A program made the position numbers and the translations under genes. Shown one piece after another: positions 1-8,338 of a stretch of DNA of 64,000 nt. Below the pieces are notes generated by a model, which was given only the letters and a program-made list of their open reading frames with translations, did no database searches and had not been told where the DNA came from. The number at the start of each line of letters is the position of its first letter. The first letter of the stretch is position 1. Origin of the DNA: an uncultured Bacilli bacterium (GTDB lineage: Bacteria > Bacillota_I > Bacilli_A > RF39 > UBA660); contig CAKOQK010000002.1 in NCBI GenBank assembly GCA_934101225.1, positions 1 through 64,000 of the forward strand, written 5' to 3'.

Positions 1-99
1 CAACCATATATTGCAACAAATAGTTTCTTTACAATGAATTTAAGTTGTTGTTGTATAATAAGATGTTTAAATGACTGCTATGTAGATTGTGTTTGCTAA
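1..99 (+). other. possible 3' end of a CDS entering from the left
   Basis: Frame 1 is open from the window edge to a TAA at 97-99 and is followed directly by a terminator hairpin. The short readable tail is cysteine-rich (CCCIIRCLNDCYVDCVC). With only 32 codons and no start visible it could be chance. Nothing can be said about function. Confidence 0.2.
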
Positions 100-101
100 A
101 T

Positions 102-133
102 AAAAAAGTCACTTTTAATTAAGTGATTTTTTT
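102..133. terminator. intrinsic terminator, probably bidirectional
   Basis: TCACTT and AAGTGA form a stem around a six-base loop. There is an A-run before it and a seven-T run after it, so it could work in both directions. Confidence 0.6.
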
Positions 134-469
134 AATGAATTTTTTTAATTATTCGCTTGTATACAAATTATATTAATTGTATAATAACCACTAAGAAAAA
201 CTAAATGGTCCTTTTTTATTATATGTAAGTTCTCCTTAGAAACACATTGCAGCATAGTTACCTTATTTTTACATTGCAATTTACGTTTGAGATTCGGTAT
301 TTTACAAATAATAAGCTATATTTTTAATAATTTATTTAATAATATTTATTAAATCTTATTTTTCGTGAAAAATTTGAGTTTTATTTCACGCCAATATTGA
401 ATATCGTTAGACGTTCATTTTTATAGTTTTAAGTTTTTTCTTTCTTTATAATTTAAGACATAACTGCTT
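134..469. other. no gene seen
   Basis: AT-rich stretch with stops in all frames. I see no RNA gene or convincing promoter. It probably contains decayed flank of the transposase remnant next to it. Confidence 0.5.
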
Positions 470-1110
470 ATATTTTTCTTGCAAACTGACTCATCCATAC
501 TATAATCTTTCCTCTTAAAGATTTACTTGATTCTACTATTTTTATACTTAACAGTTTTTTATTTACTTCTTCTGCTAATAGACTTATGTGTCCTAAATGT
601 ATTGTTAAAAATAAATTAAGATTATTTATTCCCATTAATGTTCTTAATCTTATATTCTTAAATTCATATTCTTTTTTTTGCTCTAAAATATTCTTCTATA
701 TGCCATCTTGAAAAATACAATTTTAATACTTTTATTACATCTTCTTTATTATGTATTTCTCTATTTGTAAAAAGTATTAAAGGTCTTTCTTCACTTAGTC
801 CATAACAAAATACTAATTCATAATCTTTCTTATTATATGGCAGTGTAACTTTGGTGTGTGATATATAATACTTCATGTTCTTCATTATCATCAATCCATA
901 GTGTCATTATTATTTTTTCTTTTCTTTTTAGAGCCTCTTCATATGCATTTTTTCCTTTAAATAATATCGATTATTTTATTATCATTATAACATCTATCAA
1001 AAACTCCAGTAAATTTTCTTCCTAATACATTTTTTACTTCATCTATACTTTTCATTGTATATTCATTCATATTTTTAAATTGTTTGCTTTTGTATGAATA
1101 TACTTTGCTA
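470..1110 (-). pseudogene. decayed IS4-type (DDE) transposase
   Basis: On the - strand, fragments in different frames read as a DDE transposase. In order they are a segment near 1010-960 (VLGRKFTGVFDRCYND), a 76-residue open piece at 894-664 ending in YFSRWHIEEYFRAKK, and a tail near 660-470 (GINNLNLFLTIHLGHISLL). The WxIEEYFR signature around the catalytic Glu is typical of IS4-like transposases. In-frame stops and at least two frameshifts separate the pieces, so no full protein can be made. No terminal inverted repeats were recognised. The exact family is uncertain; that it is a dead transposase is fairly sure. Confidence 0.7.
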
Positions 1111-1219
1111 TATACACTTACTGATTTTTTTACTTTAATTTAAATTTTACCGGAACTCAAAAAATTACGCTAAAAATTTCATCCGTGCATGAATAATTTA
1201 AAAAAATTTATAAAACATA

Positions 1220-1248
1220 TTGTTAAAAAAAATTTTATATGTTATATT
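1220..1248 (+). promoter_or_regulatory. sigma-A promoter for the 1290 gene
   Basis: TTGTTA (1220-1225), 17-bp spacer, TATATT (1243-1248). It lies about 40 bp before the start codon. Confidence 0.5.
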
Positions 1249-1289
1249 TAATTAGAAAATATGCATGATAATAAAAGGAGTTGTTATTT

Positions 1290-2102
1290 ATGAATAAAAA
1301 GATTATTTTTGTGTTAACTGTAATATTTTTGCTATTGCCAATCACAGTTTTAGCACTAAGTAATGATAGTGTATTTGATATTGGCGACAGTGTTTCTGTA
1401 TCTTTTAATGGTAGTACGGATAGTGCTAATTTAATTGGATTTCACGTATTAAAAGGCTCAAAATCTGGTGAATCAACTGTAACATTAATTTATGATGGAG
1501 TTATGTCAACACATGATGCAGATGGAACAATGCATGCACAAGTTCCTTTTCAATCAGCCAATACAACAAGTAATAATTATTCTCAATTTGCAGGCAGTTA
1601 TGTAAAAACATTTTTAGAACAATCTGTTAAAGAAAATAATTGGATATTAGCATCATCAGCAAGATTGCTTGAAGAAAGTGATTTAATGTTCTTGGGAATA
1701 GAAAAGGAAAGTGATGGCACTTTTACTATTCCAACAAAATATGATTTTTTAAGACCTGTTGAATTTGAAACAACTATTTCTGCATCAACTACTGATTACT
1801 GGACTCAAATGGTAAGTGGTGATGATGGTGTTTATGTTGTTACAAAAGAAGGTAAAGATACAGCAAATAATATATCTGCTAAAATAGTTTCAAAAAGTGT
1901 TGCCCCTACAGCTGATAATGCTTATTCAGTTAAACCTGTTGTTGTAGTTGATAAACAATATATTGTTTGTAATAATAGTAAACAAACTGAAAATGTTAAA
2001 ACTGGTATTGAAGATTATTTCATATTATTTGGTGGAATTATCTTACTAGCTACTATTGGATACGTTGTTTCTAAGAAAAAAGATGCTTTTCAAAATATAT
2101 AA
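1290..2102 (+). CDS. secreted, membrane-anchored surface protein of unknown function
   Basis: 270 residues. The ATG at 1290 is chosen over the in-frame TTG at 1281 because AAAGGAG (1274-1280) sits nine bases upstream of it. An N-terminal signal segment (IIFVLTVIFLLLPITVLA) suggests export. The middle has no family I recognise. The C-terminus has a KTGIEDYF motif, a hydrophobic span and a KKK tail, an arrangement resembling a sortase-sorting signal of the NPxTG type but with NVKTG. It has its own promoter and terminator and sits between two dead transposases, so horizontal arrival is plausible. Base composition looks slightly less AT-rich than its neighbours. Function unknown. Confidence 0.8.
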   Translation: MNKKIIFVLTVIFLLLPITVLALSNDSVFDIGDSVSVSFNGSTDSANLIGFHVLKGSKSGESTVTLIYDGVMSTHDADGTMHAQVPFQSANTTSNNYSQFAGSYVKTFLEQSVKENNWILASSARLLEESDLMFLGIEKESDGTFTIPTKYDFLRPVEFETTISASTTDYWTQMVSGDDGVYVVTKEGKDTANNISAKIVSKSVAPTADNAYSVKPVVVVDKQYIVCNNSKQTENVKTGIEDYFILFGGIILLATIGYVVSKKKDAFQNI

Positions 2103-2151
2103 TTAATAAAGGCTTTATGGTACAGGATAAAATTATAAATTTTTAAATTAA

Positions 2152-2195
2152 TTCTCTTAAACTAAGTGTTTATGCTTGTTTAAGAGAATTTTTTT
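2152..2195 (+). terminator. intrinsic terminator
   Basis: TTCTCTTAAAC (2152-2162) pairs perfectly with GTTTAAGAGAA (2178-2188) and is followed by seven T. Confidence 0.85.
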
Positions 2196-2239
2196 GTAAA
2201 AAAGTGTTATCGTGAAAAAATTGGAAAGTATACTAATTC

Positions 2240-2985
2240 GGTAAAATATTCTTCAATATTTCTTCTTCAATATTTTCTGATTCTAATTAAACTACGATTA
2301 TATTTTTCTAATCCTGCTAAAACAAATTTAGGTATTATTTCTATCTTTATTAAAAGTATAATCTAAATGCCAATGTATTTTATTTTCTACTGACCAATGA
2401 CTTTTTATTATTTTACCACATCTACATTCAAATTTGAGATATAATATCTTTCTTCTATAGTTGTAATCTCTTTTTCTGTTTTTTCTTTTTAGCATTTTTT
2501 CTTTCATTGATAACTTGTGCAATCATTGTTATTGTTTTTTTAACAAGACCAATTGATTGTAAGCCTTCCCAGGAATGTGTTCTATCATAGCATTCTATAT
2601 TTGATGTTTGAAAGTATTCATATTTAATTATTTGTTCGTGGCTTTTTCAACATATATTTCATATTCAGATTTTGAATTACATTCAATTATTTCATCACAT
2701 TTATCTTGATTAAATTATTCTTTTAGGTTATTTTTTAGATCTTCTTGATTTTCTTTTATTGGAAAAACAAAATCAGCATGTGTATCTATAATTGCTTTTA
2801 CATTTTCTTTTTGAGTATTTAAAGCATCAACTGTTATTATTTAACCTTTAAAATTTTTAAGTAAAGTAGTATCAATATCTTGAAATTTTGTTATATTTAA
2901 TATTTTTTTAATATATTTTATTTCCAATTTAGTTAATTCATCATATTTTTTTTTTGGTTTAGCCATTAATATCATTCTAATCTAC
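2240..2985 (-). pseudogene. decayed ISAs1-family transposase
   Basis: The - strand reads, in order, FKG-stop-IITVDALNTQKENV, then DTHADFVFPIKENQEDLKN, a further stop, and finally [19 protein letters not shown] followed by DRN. These match the ISAs1/H-repeat transposase: the catalytic VTIDA motif, the KxNQ block, and the C-terminal HWxIENxLHWxLDVxFxED block. At least two in-frame stops and frame breaks are present and the N-terminal third is missing. No terminal repeats were identified. It belongs to a different family from the remnant at 470-1110. Confidence 0.8.
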
Positions 2986-3165
2986 TAAAATAATCATATT
3001 ATAGCCTGTCGGTCTTTCTAATAAAAAAATTGCTTAAACCTAGATTTTATCTATGGTTCCTTTATTTATTTTTTTAAACTATAATTTTATCCTGATGTTT
3101 AAAAATATTGTCTTTTTTTTCTCTAAAAAATATTATATAATTTATAATAGGATAGAGGAAGTTAC

Positions 3166-4872
3166 ATGATTAGAAAACTTAAAATAAGAACATTTTTAGT
3201 AGCGGTTATAACCTTATTTTTAGGTTCTTTAACGATGTCTTATTCTATAATAAATAGTGATGATTTTTTAAAAAGTTTTAAAATTATAAATGTTTCTAAT
3301 ATAAGTACTAAATATCATATTGAATTTGAAAAAACAAAATCAGCTGTAGATTATGAAATAATTGTTTATGATGAAGATAGCAATATAATTGCTAATGAAA
3401 AAACAAATGAAAACATAATTGATATTAATATGTCAAACTTAAAATATGATAGTAAATATAAAATGTTAATATATGCCTATGATAAATTAGGTGCAAGCAT
3501 AACAGTTAAAAATCCCTATGAATTTACTTATACTGAACCTACATTTAGTAAAGATAATAATTTAGTATTAGAAAATAATGAAGATTATACTTTATATATA
3601 GATGGTAACTTAGAAAGTAAAAATTATGAAATTGGATTATTCGATGGAGAAACTTTAATTACCAAAGAAAGTATTAAAACTAATGAATATGTTATTAAAC
3701 AAAAATATTTTAATGGATTAAATCAAGTATTAACAGTTAAATTATTTGATGGCGATAATGTTATTAATACAATTAATTTATATTCAAATTTATCTCCTAT
3801 AAGTGATATTGCAATTGTTAGTCCTCAAAATGATGCCCTATTAGATTATCAAGACGTTCCTTTAACATTTACAGGCGGAGATAACGCTAGTAATTATACT
3901 TTAGAAATATATAAAGATGGAATTTTAATAAAAAGTGTATCCTTAACCCAAAATAGAGCTATAATAAGTTCTGAATTCTTTATGAAAGATAATAAATATA
4001 CCTTCAAAATAAAAGCAAGCTATTTAGATTATACATCTTATAGTAAAGAAACAACTGTTAACTTCCAAATGAAAGAAAAAGCAACTCTTTTACCAGCGTA
4101 TATAAATAGTAATCCAAATTACATAAAAGAAAATTCTTATCTAACAATATCTAATCCTAATGAAGGAGGAACTATCTATTATACTCTTGATGGAAGTGAA
4201 CCAAATGAGAATTCGTCTATCTATAAAGAACCAATTCAAATAAAAAATAATATGACATTAAAAACAATTGTTAAAGAAGATAAATATTATGATAGTGTTA
4301 TTTCTACATTTAATTTAAATGTAGAAAATAAAACCGAATATAAAGTATATTTAAGTCCATCTAACCAAACCGGTAATCTAGGTGTTAAATCAGTTGGATA
4401 TACTAATGAAGAAAAAGAAATGAATGATTTATCTAATTATATTGAAAAAAGATTAAAAGAAAATAATGTTAAAGTATATCGTAATAATCCTAATGGTAAT
4501 ATTAATTTATGGGTTGCTGATTCAAAATATTATGGTGCTGATTTACATATTGCTATTCACTCTAATGCTAGTACTGATCATACTTCTAAAGGCGTTGAAA
4601 CTTGGATTAATGAACAAACTAGTGATACCTATAGTCTTGCCAATATGATTCAAAGTGATTTATTAAATATTTATTACGATAAAGAAAATGGTAACCGGGG
4701 AGTTAAATATTCTAATGGTGCTTTAGGTGAAACTAGAATGCCTAAATTTGGTATTTTAGTAGAAGTAGCCCATCATGATTATGAAGAAGATGCTAAATGG
4801 ATAATGGATAATAAAGAATTAATTGGTAATACAATTGCTGATTCAATTCTTAAATATTTTGGTATAATTTGA
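3166..4872 (+). CDS. cell-wall N-acetylmuramoyl-L-alanine amidase (Amidase_3 type)
   Basis: 568 residues; predicted to cut the amide bond between N-acetylmuramic acid and the stem peptide outside the cell. Residues ~7-27 form a signal/anchor. Several beta-sandwich-like repeats follow. Residues ~335-358 match the chitobiase-like GGTIYYTLDGSEP motif, and an Amidase_3 domain fills ~394-568. Visible catalytic-type residues are the EE pair after GYTNEEKE, the His of HIAIHSNAS (~461-469) and the Glu of GILVEVAHHD (~530). The usual first ligand motif (DPGHGG) is replaced by SPSNQTGN, as in some clostridial relatives, so metal binding may differ. It ends in TGA, showing that TGA is a stop here. Confidence 0.85.
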   Translation: MIRKLKIRTFLVAVITLFLGSLTMSYSIINSDDFLKSFKIINVSNISTKYHIEFEKTKSAVDYEIIVYDEDSNIIANEKTNENIIDINMSNLKYDSKYKMLIYAYDKLGASITVKNPYEFTYTEPTFSKDNNLVLENNEDYTLYIDGNLESKNYEIGLFDGETLITKESIKTNEYVIKQKYFNGLNQVLTVKLFDGDNVINTINLYSNLSPISDIAIVSPQNDALLDYQDVPLTFTGGDNASNYTLEIYKDGILIKSVSLTQNRAIISSEFFMKDNKYTFKIKASYLDYTSYSKETTVNFQMKEKATLLPAYINSNPNYIKENSYLTISNPNEGGTIYYTLDGSEPNENSSIYKEPIQIKNNMTLKTIVKEDKYYDSVISTFNLNVENKTEYKVYLSPSNQTGNLGVKSVGYTNEEKEMNDLSNYIEKRLKENNVKVYRNNPNGNINLWVADSKYYGADLHIAIHSNASTDHTSKGVETWINEQTSDTYSLANMIQSDLLNIYYDKENGNRGVKYSNGALGETRMPKFGILVEVAHHDYEEDAKWIMDNKELIGNTIADSILKYFGII

Positions 4873-4923
4873 CGAATTTAAGATTTTTGTAAAATTATGT
4901 TGTATTATAATCTTGGTGATATT

Positions 4924-5028
4924 ATGAGTAGCATTTTTAGACAAATGATTGAAAAAACAAATGATTTAATAATTTATGAGGATATAATTAAAATTTTTGA
5001 TGAACTTGACAAATCAAGTGATAAATAA
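4924..5028 (+). CDS. small hypothetical protein (34 residues)
   Basis: Reads MSSIFRQMIEKTNDLIIYED and continues to DELDKSSDK. It lies in the gap between the amidase gene and gpsB on the same strand. A weak GGTGAT lies seven bases before the ATG. The amphipathic, charged composition looks like real coding sequence, but nothing identifies it, and a chance ORF of this length is possible. Confidence 0.4.
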   Translation: MSSIFRQMIEKTNDLIIYEDIIKIFDELDKSSDK

Positions 5029-5058
5029 TAAAATTATTGGTAGTTAGAAGGTGTATAA

Positions 5059-5373
5059 GTGGAAGATAAATTATATCTTAATCCTGAAGAAATATTAAGA
5101 CATGAATTTAAAATTGATGCAAGAGGTTATCGTATGCAAGAAGTAGATAGATACTTAGATATGGTAATTAGAGATTATACTGAACTAATTAAAACTGTAA
5201 AAATACTAGAAACTGAAAACAAAAATTTAAGAGAAGATAATCGTAAAATAAGTGCTGAATATCGTCGTCTTAAAGAAGAAATCAGTGCTAGTGATATAGG
5301 TGTTCCAAATGGTAATACTGACCTTCTAAGAAGATTATCTAATTTAGAAAAAATTGTTTATGGCAAAGAATAA
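5059..5373 (+). CDS. gpsB: cell-division protein GpsB
   Basis: 104 residues, GTG start preceded by GAAGGTG. GpsB is a DivIVA-family cytoplasmic coiled-coil adaptor that links penicillin-binding proteins and division machinery in Bacillota. The N-terminal DivIVA-type domain is clear (LNPEEILRHEFKIDARGYRM then EVDRYLDMV). It is followed by a coiled coil (~35-75) rich in E/K/N heptads and a short C-terminal segment (LLRRLSNLEKIVYGKE) like the GpsB oligomerisation tail. The length is normal for the family. The gene sits immediately before rnpB, an order also seen in Bacillus relatives, and its stop codon touches the predicted rnpB 5' end. Confidence 0.92.
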   Translation: MEDKLYLNPEEILRHEFKIDARGYRMQEVDRYLDMVIRDYTELIKTVKILETENKNLREDNRKISAEYRRLKEEISASDIGVPNGNTDLLRRLSNLEKIVYGKE

Positions 5374-5711
5374 TATTTTAGGCAAACGCTGCATTTAATG
5401 TAGAGGAAAGTCCATGCTCACAAAGTCTGAGATGACTTTAAAGTTCACGCTAAGGGAAAAAATAACCTTAGGTAGCAAATTTGCTAACGGCTTCGAAATA
5501 ACCTCAAATGGTTAAAATAGATGTAAAAGTGCCAAAGAGACGAATCTACTTGGAAACGAGTAGGGTGGAACGTGGTAAACCCCGTGAGTGAGAAACCCAA
5601 ATTATGGTAGGGGAGTCTTGCAATTGTGAAATGAAATAATTACAGGAATTGAAAGATAGATAAATGTTTGCCACCCTTTAAGGGGTACAGAACATGGCTT
5701 ATTAAATGTTA
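5372..5711 (+). ncRNA. rnpB: RNase P RNA (type B-like)
   Basis: Catalytic RNA that matures the 5' ends of tRNAs. The universally conserved P4 5' strand GAGGAAAGTCCATGCTC is at 5403-5419. The downstream block with AACGTGGTAAACCCC and GAGAAACCCAAATTATGG follows, and the 3' P4 strand ACAGAACATGGCTTA is at 5688-5702. The ends AATATTT (5372-5378) and AAATGTT (~5704-5710) pair as P1, which sets the borders. A T-rich tail follows. It has no promoter gap after gpsB, so it is either co-transcribed and processed or its promoter lies inside gpsB. Confidence 0.95.
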
Positions 5712-5744
5712 TTTTTTATTTATAAAAAGAGGGAGTGAATTACT

Positions 5745-6221
5745 ATAATCGAGATAAGTGAAGTACTTAAAAGTACAAGAGAATCATCAGGATTAAGTCT
5801 TAGTGAAGTATCAAAAGATTTAAACATTGATGAGCTTATATTAACCCAAGTTGAAGAAGGAAATATAGGTGCATTTAAAGATTTATTTGAACTCAAAAAA
5901 ATTCTCACTGAATATTCTAAGTATTTAGGATTAAATCCAGTTGAAGTTATAGATGAATTTAATGAATATATGTTTGAAAAAACATCTAAATTACAAATAA
6001 AAAAGATTGAAGAAGCAGTTAAAGAAGAATTAAAAGAAGAACAAAATAATAAAAGAATAGCATCACCCTATACAAGACAAGCACCACTAAAAGATAATAA
6101 AGCATTTGCTATATCAATTATTATCATTGTTATTTTAGTTGTACTTGCAATAATTTGGAGTATTAAACAAGTTACAAATGGAAGTGTAGGAACAAATATT
6201 ATCAATTTCTTTTCAAAATAA
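5745..6221 (+). CDS. RodZ-like HTH membrane protein, apparent non-ATG start
   Basis: 158 residues if translation starts at the ATA at 5745 (ATC at 5748 and ATT at 5739 are alternatives). No ATG/GTG/TTG exists in frame before 5970, yet the frame from ~5748 encodes an XRE/RodZ-type helix-turn-helix (STRESSGLSLSEVSKDLNID then LILTQVEEGNIGAFKDLFEL). GAGGGAG (5729-5735) sits nine bases before ATA. After it come a lysine/glutamate-rich linker, a membrane segment (~125-147) and a short outer tail. This matches RodZ-type shape-associated proteins: cytoplasmic HTH plus one TM. A start at 5970 would delete the HTH and has no good ribosome binding site. It is followed ten bases later by pgsA. An assembly error or recent start-codon mutation is possible. 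Confidence 0.75.
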   Translation: MIEISEVLKSTRESSGLSLSEVSKDLNIDELILTQVEEGNIGAFKDLFELKKILTEYSKYLGLNPVEVIDEFNEYMFEKTSKLQIKKIEEAVKEELKEEQNNKRIASPYTRQAPLKDNKAFAISIIIIVILVVLAIIWSIKQVTNGSVGTNIINFFSK

Positions 6222-6231
6222 GGAGGATTAA

Positions 6232-6831
6232 ATGAATTTACCAAACAAAATAACTTTAGGAAGAATTTTTTTATCTATATTAATAATTATTATTATGATG
6301 TTTCCATTTTATGAGATGGGAATCGATGAGACTAAATATCTAGTTATGGGAAAAGTTACAATTAGTTTAAAATATATTATATGTGGAATTTTATTTATAA
6401 TAGCGTCAATAACTGATTTATTAGATGGAAATATTGCTAGAAAAAATAATCAAGTAACTGACTTTGGTAAAGTAATGGATGCCATAGCTGATAAAATACT
6501 TGTAAATGGCATTTTGATAATTATGGCATGTAATGGAACGTTACCTGTAGTTGTTCCAGTTATAATTATTTTAAGAGATACATTCGTTGATTCAATTAAA
6601 ATGGTTGCTGGAAGTAAAAATGGTAAAGCTGTTGGAGCAAGTATTTGGGGAAAAATGAAAACATTATTTATGATGACTGGACTATCATTAATGTTCTTTT
6701 CTAATTTACCATTTGAATTATTTGGTTTTTCTCTAGGATATTATTTAGTGATTATTGCTTGTATACTTTCAATTTATTCAGGTATCCAATATTTTGTTGC
6801 TAATAAAAATACATTATTAAAAAACATTTAA
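6232..6831 (+). CDS. pgsA: CDP-diacylglycerol--glycerol-3-phosphate 3-phosphatidyltransferase
   Basis: 199 residues. This membrane enzyme joins CDP-diacylglycerol and glycerol-3-phosphate to give phosphatidylglycerophosphate, the precursor of phosphatidylglycerol. The complete CDP-alcohol phosphotransferase signature is present at ~62-87 (DLLDGNIAR, then GKVMDAIAD), with all three catalytic aspartates and the DG/AR pairs. Several hydrophobic spans cover the rest. AAGGAGG lies five bases upstream of the ATG. In Bacillus, rodZ and pgsA are also neighbours and precede recA, which supports the naming of this gene and the one before it. A terminator begins at its stop codon, separating it from recA. 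Confidence 0.93.
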   Translation: MNLPNKITLGRIFLSILIIIIMMFPFYEMGIDETKYLVMGKVTISLKYIICGILFIIASITDLLDGNIARKNNQVTDFGKVMDAIADKILVNGILIIMACNGTLPVVVPVIIILRDTFVDSIKMVAGSKNGKAVGASIWGKMKTLFMMTGLSLMFFSNLPFELFGFSLGYYLVIIACILSIYSGIQYFVANKNTLLKNI

Positions 6832-6854
6832 CCTATTAATTAGGTTATTTTTTT
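6830..6854 (+). terminator. intrinsic terminator after pgsA
   Basis: AACCTA (6830-6835) pairs with TAGGTT (6841-6846), followed by a T-run to 6854. The stem begins inside the stop codon. Confidence 0.75.
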
Positions 6855-6891
6855 GATCTAATTTTTGAGATCTCCAAATTTCAAAATCTGT

Positions 6892-6905
6892 CGAACATTT
6901 TTTCG
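6892..6905. promoter_or_regulatory. LexA (SOS) operator
   Basis: CGAAC-ATTT-TTTCG matches the Bacillus-type SOS box CGAAC-N4-GTTCG at nine of the ten specified positions. It lies ten bases upstream of the recA -35, where LexA would be expected to repress. Confidence 0.75.
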
Positions 6906-6915
6906 TAAAAATATA

Positions 6916-6944
6916 TTGACAAATATATTTTCTTATAATAAAAT
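6916..6944 (+). promoter_or_regulatory. recA promoter
   Basis: Perfect -35 TTGACA (6916-6921), 17-bp spacer, TAAAAT (6939-6944). The expected transcript start near 6951 coincides with an upstream in-frame ATG, which argues for the second ATG (6978) as the translation start. Confidence 0.75.
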
Positions 6945-6977
6945 TAAAGCATGAAGGAAAGAATAGGTGAATTATTT

Positions 6978-8018
6978 ATGAAAACAATTGACGCAAAGGA
7001 CAAAGATAAAGCATTAGAACAAGTACTAGCTGATATTGAAAAGCAATTTGGTAAGGGCGCTATAATGAAACTAGGAAGTTCTGAACACATGGAAATAGAT
7101 GTAACATCAACTGGTTCACTTTCCCTAGATATCGCTCTTGGCGTAGGAGGATTCCCAAAAGGAAGAATCATTGAAATATATGGACCTGAATCATCAGGTA
7201 AAACAACAATTGCACTTCAAGCTATTGCAGAAGTACAAAAAGCTGGTGGCAGAGCCGCATTTATTGATGCAGAACATGCCCTAGATCCAGTTTATGCTCA
7301 AAAATTAGGAGTAAACATTAATGAGTTATTATTATCTCAACCAGACACTGGAGAACAAGCACTTGAAATTTGTGATGCTTTAGTAAAAAGTGAAGCAGTA
7401 AGCATTGTAGTAATCGATTCAGTTGCTGCATTAGTTCCCCAAGCTGAAATAGAAGGTGAAATGGGAGATTCTCATGTTGGCTTACAAGCTAGATTAATGA
7501 GCCAAGCTCTAAGAAAATTATCAGGAACAATTTCTAAAACTAAAACAACAGCTATTTTTATAAATCAGTTAAGAGAAAAGGTTGGAGTATTATTTGGAAA
7601 TCCTGAAACAACACCAGGTGGTAGAGCCTTAAAATTCTATTCTACAATTAGATTAGATATTAGACGTGGTGAACAAATTAAAATGGGTGACAGTGTTATC
7701 GGTAATAAAACAAATATTAAAGTTGTAAAAAATAAAGTAGCTCCTCCATTTAGAACAGCAACAGTTGATATTATGTATGGAGAAGGAGTAAGTAAAACTG
7801 GAGAAATAGTTGATTTGGCTAGTGAAAATAACATTATTCAAAAATCTGGAGCATGGTTTAGTTATAATGGTGAAAAAATTGGTCAAGGTAGAGAAAATGT
7901 TAAACAATATTTAAAAATGAATCCTGATATTTTAGAAGAAATTGAAAATAAAGTAAGAGACATTTACAACATACCTTTAAATAAAAAAGGTAATAAAACT
8001 AAAAAGGAAGAGGCTTAA
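6978..8018 (+). CDS. recA: recombinase RecA
   Basis: 346 residues. RecA is the ATP-dependent strand-exchange protein for homologous recombination and the co-protease that triggers LexA self-cleavage. Walker A is GPESSGKT (69-76), and the Walker B region and L2-type loop are intact ([20 protein letters not shown]). A C-terminal lysine-rich tail is present. No intein. The start at 6978 is preferred over the in-frame ATG at 6951 because AGGTGA (6965-6970) lies seven bases before it and the earlier ATG would sit at the transcript start. It is monocistronic, with its own promoter and SOS box. Confidence 0.97.
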   Translation: MKTIDAKDKDKALEQVLADIEKQFGKGAIMKLGSSEHMEIDVTSTGSLSLDIALGVGGFPKGRIIEIYGPESSGKTTIALQAIAEVQKAGGRAAFIDAEHALDPVYAQKLGVNINELLLSQPDTGEQALEICDALVKSEAVSIVVIDSVAALVPQAEIEGEMGDSHVGLQARLMSQALRKLSGTISKTKTTAIFINQLREKVGVLFGNPETTPGGRALKFYSTIRLDIRRGEQIKMGDSVIGNKTNIKVVKNKVAPPFRTATVDIMYGEGVSKTGEIVDLASENNIIQKSGAWFSYNGEKIGQGRENVKQYLKMNPDILEEIENKVRDIYNIPLNKKGNKTKKEEA

Positions 8019-8062
8019 TTAAAAGAAACCCACTTTATATTTGTTATAAATATAAGTATACA

Positions 8063-8068
8063 CATAAT
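8063..8068 (+). promoter_or_regulatory. -10 of a candidate small-RNA promoter
   Basis: CATAAT at 8063-8068 with TTGTTA at 8041-8046, 16-bp spacer. Moderate match only. Confidence 0.35.
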
Positions 8069-8074
8069 GTTTGA

Positions 8075-8253
8075 GAAATTTAAAATGCATTATTTAAGTA
8101 CATTTAATAATTAATGAAAAAGAATGTAGTAAGTATCACAAATTTAATCCTGCTTGAGCTAAAGGTTACTTTATCAAGGGAAACAGGAAATTATAGGAAA
8201 AAAATAGTAATAGAAGTGTTATAAAATATAGCAAAATTATACCTTCTATTTTT
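8075..8253 (+). ncRNA. candidate structured small RNA between recA and metG
   Basis: This gap has no ORF but shows nested pairing: CCTG (8149-8152) with CAGG (8184-8187), CTTGA (8153-8157) with TCAAG (8174-8178), and TAAAG (8160-8164) with CTTTA (8169-8173) around a GTTA loop. AATTT/AAATT closes the outside. It ends in an intrinsic terminator, and metG then has its own promoter further on, so the RNA looks independent rather than a leader. It lacks T-box and SAM-riboswitch hallmarks. The size suits a 6S-like RNA, but I cannot build the long rod with a central bubble that would identify one. Identity unknown. Confidence 0.45.
8209..8253 (+). terminator. intrinsic terminator of the candidate RNA
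   Basis: AATAGAAG (8209-8216) pairs with CTTCTATT (8243-8250), followed by T-run to 8253. The loop is long and AT-rich. Confidence 0.55.
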
Positions 8254-8276
8254 AAAATATTCGTTCAAACTAAGAG

Positions 8277-8304
8277 TTGAATAACCAATTTTTTACATTA
8301 TAAT
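8277..8304 (+). promoter_or_regulatory. metG promoter
   Basis: TTGAAT (8277-8282), 16-bp spacer, TATAAT (8299-8304), about 35 bp before the metG start. Confidence 0.55.
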
Positions 8305-8338
8305 ATAGAAAATTAGAGGAAGGAAATGGTGATAATAT

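Noticed and set aside
4466..4648. 60-codon ORF inside the amidase gene
   Set aside because: Shadow in another frame of a well-supported domain; its I/L-rich product is typical of AT-rich frame shifts.
8255..8290. GTTCAAAC taken as a tRNA T-loop
   Set aside because: No acceptor, D or anticodon stems can be formed around it.
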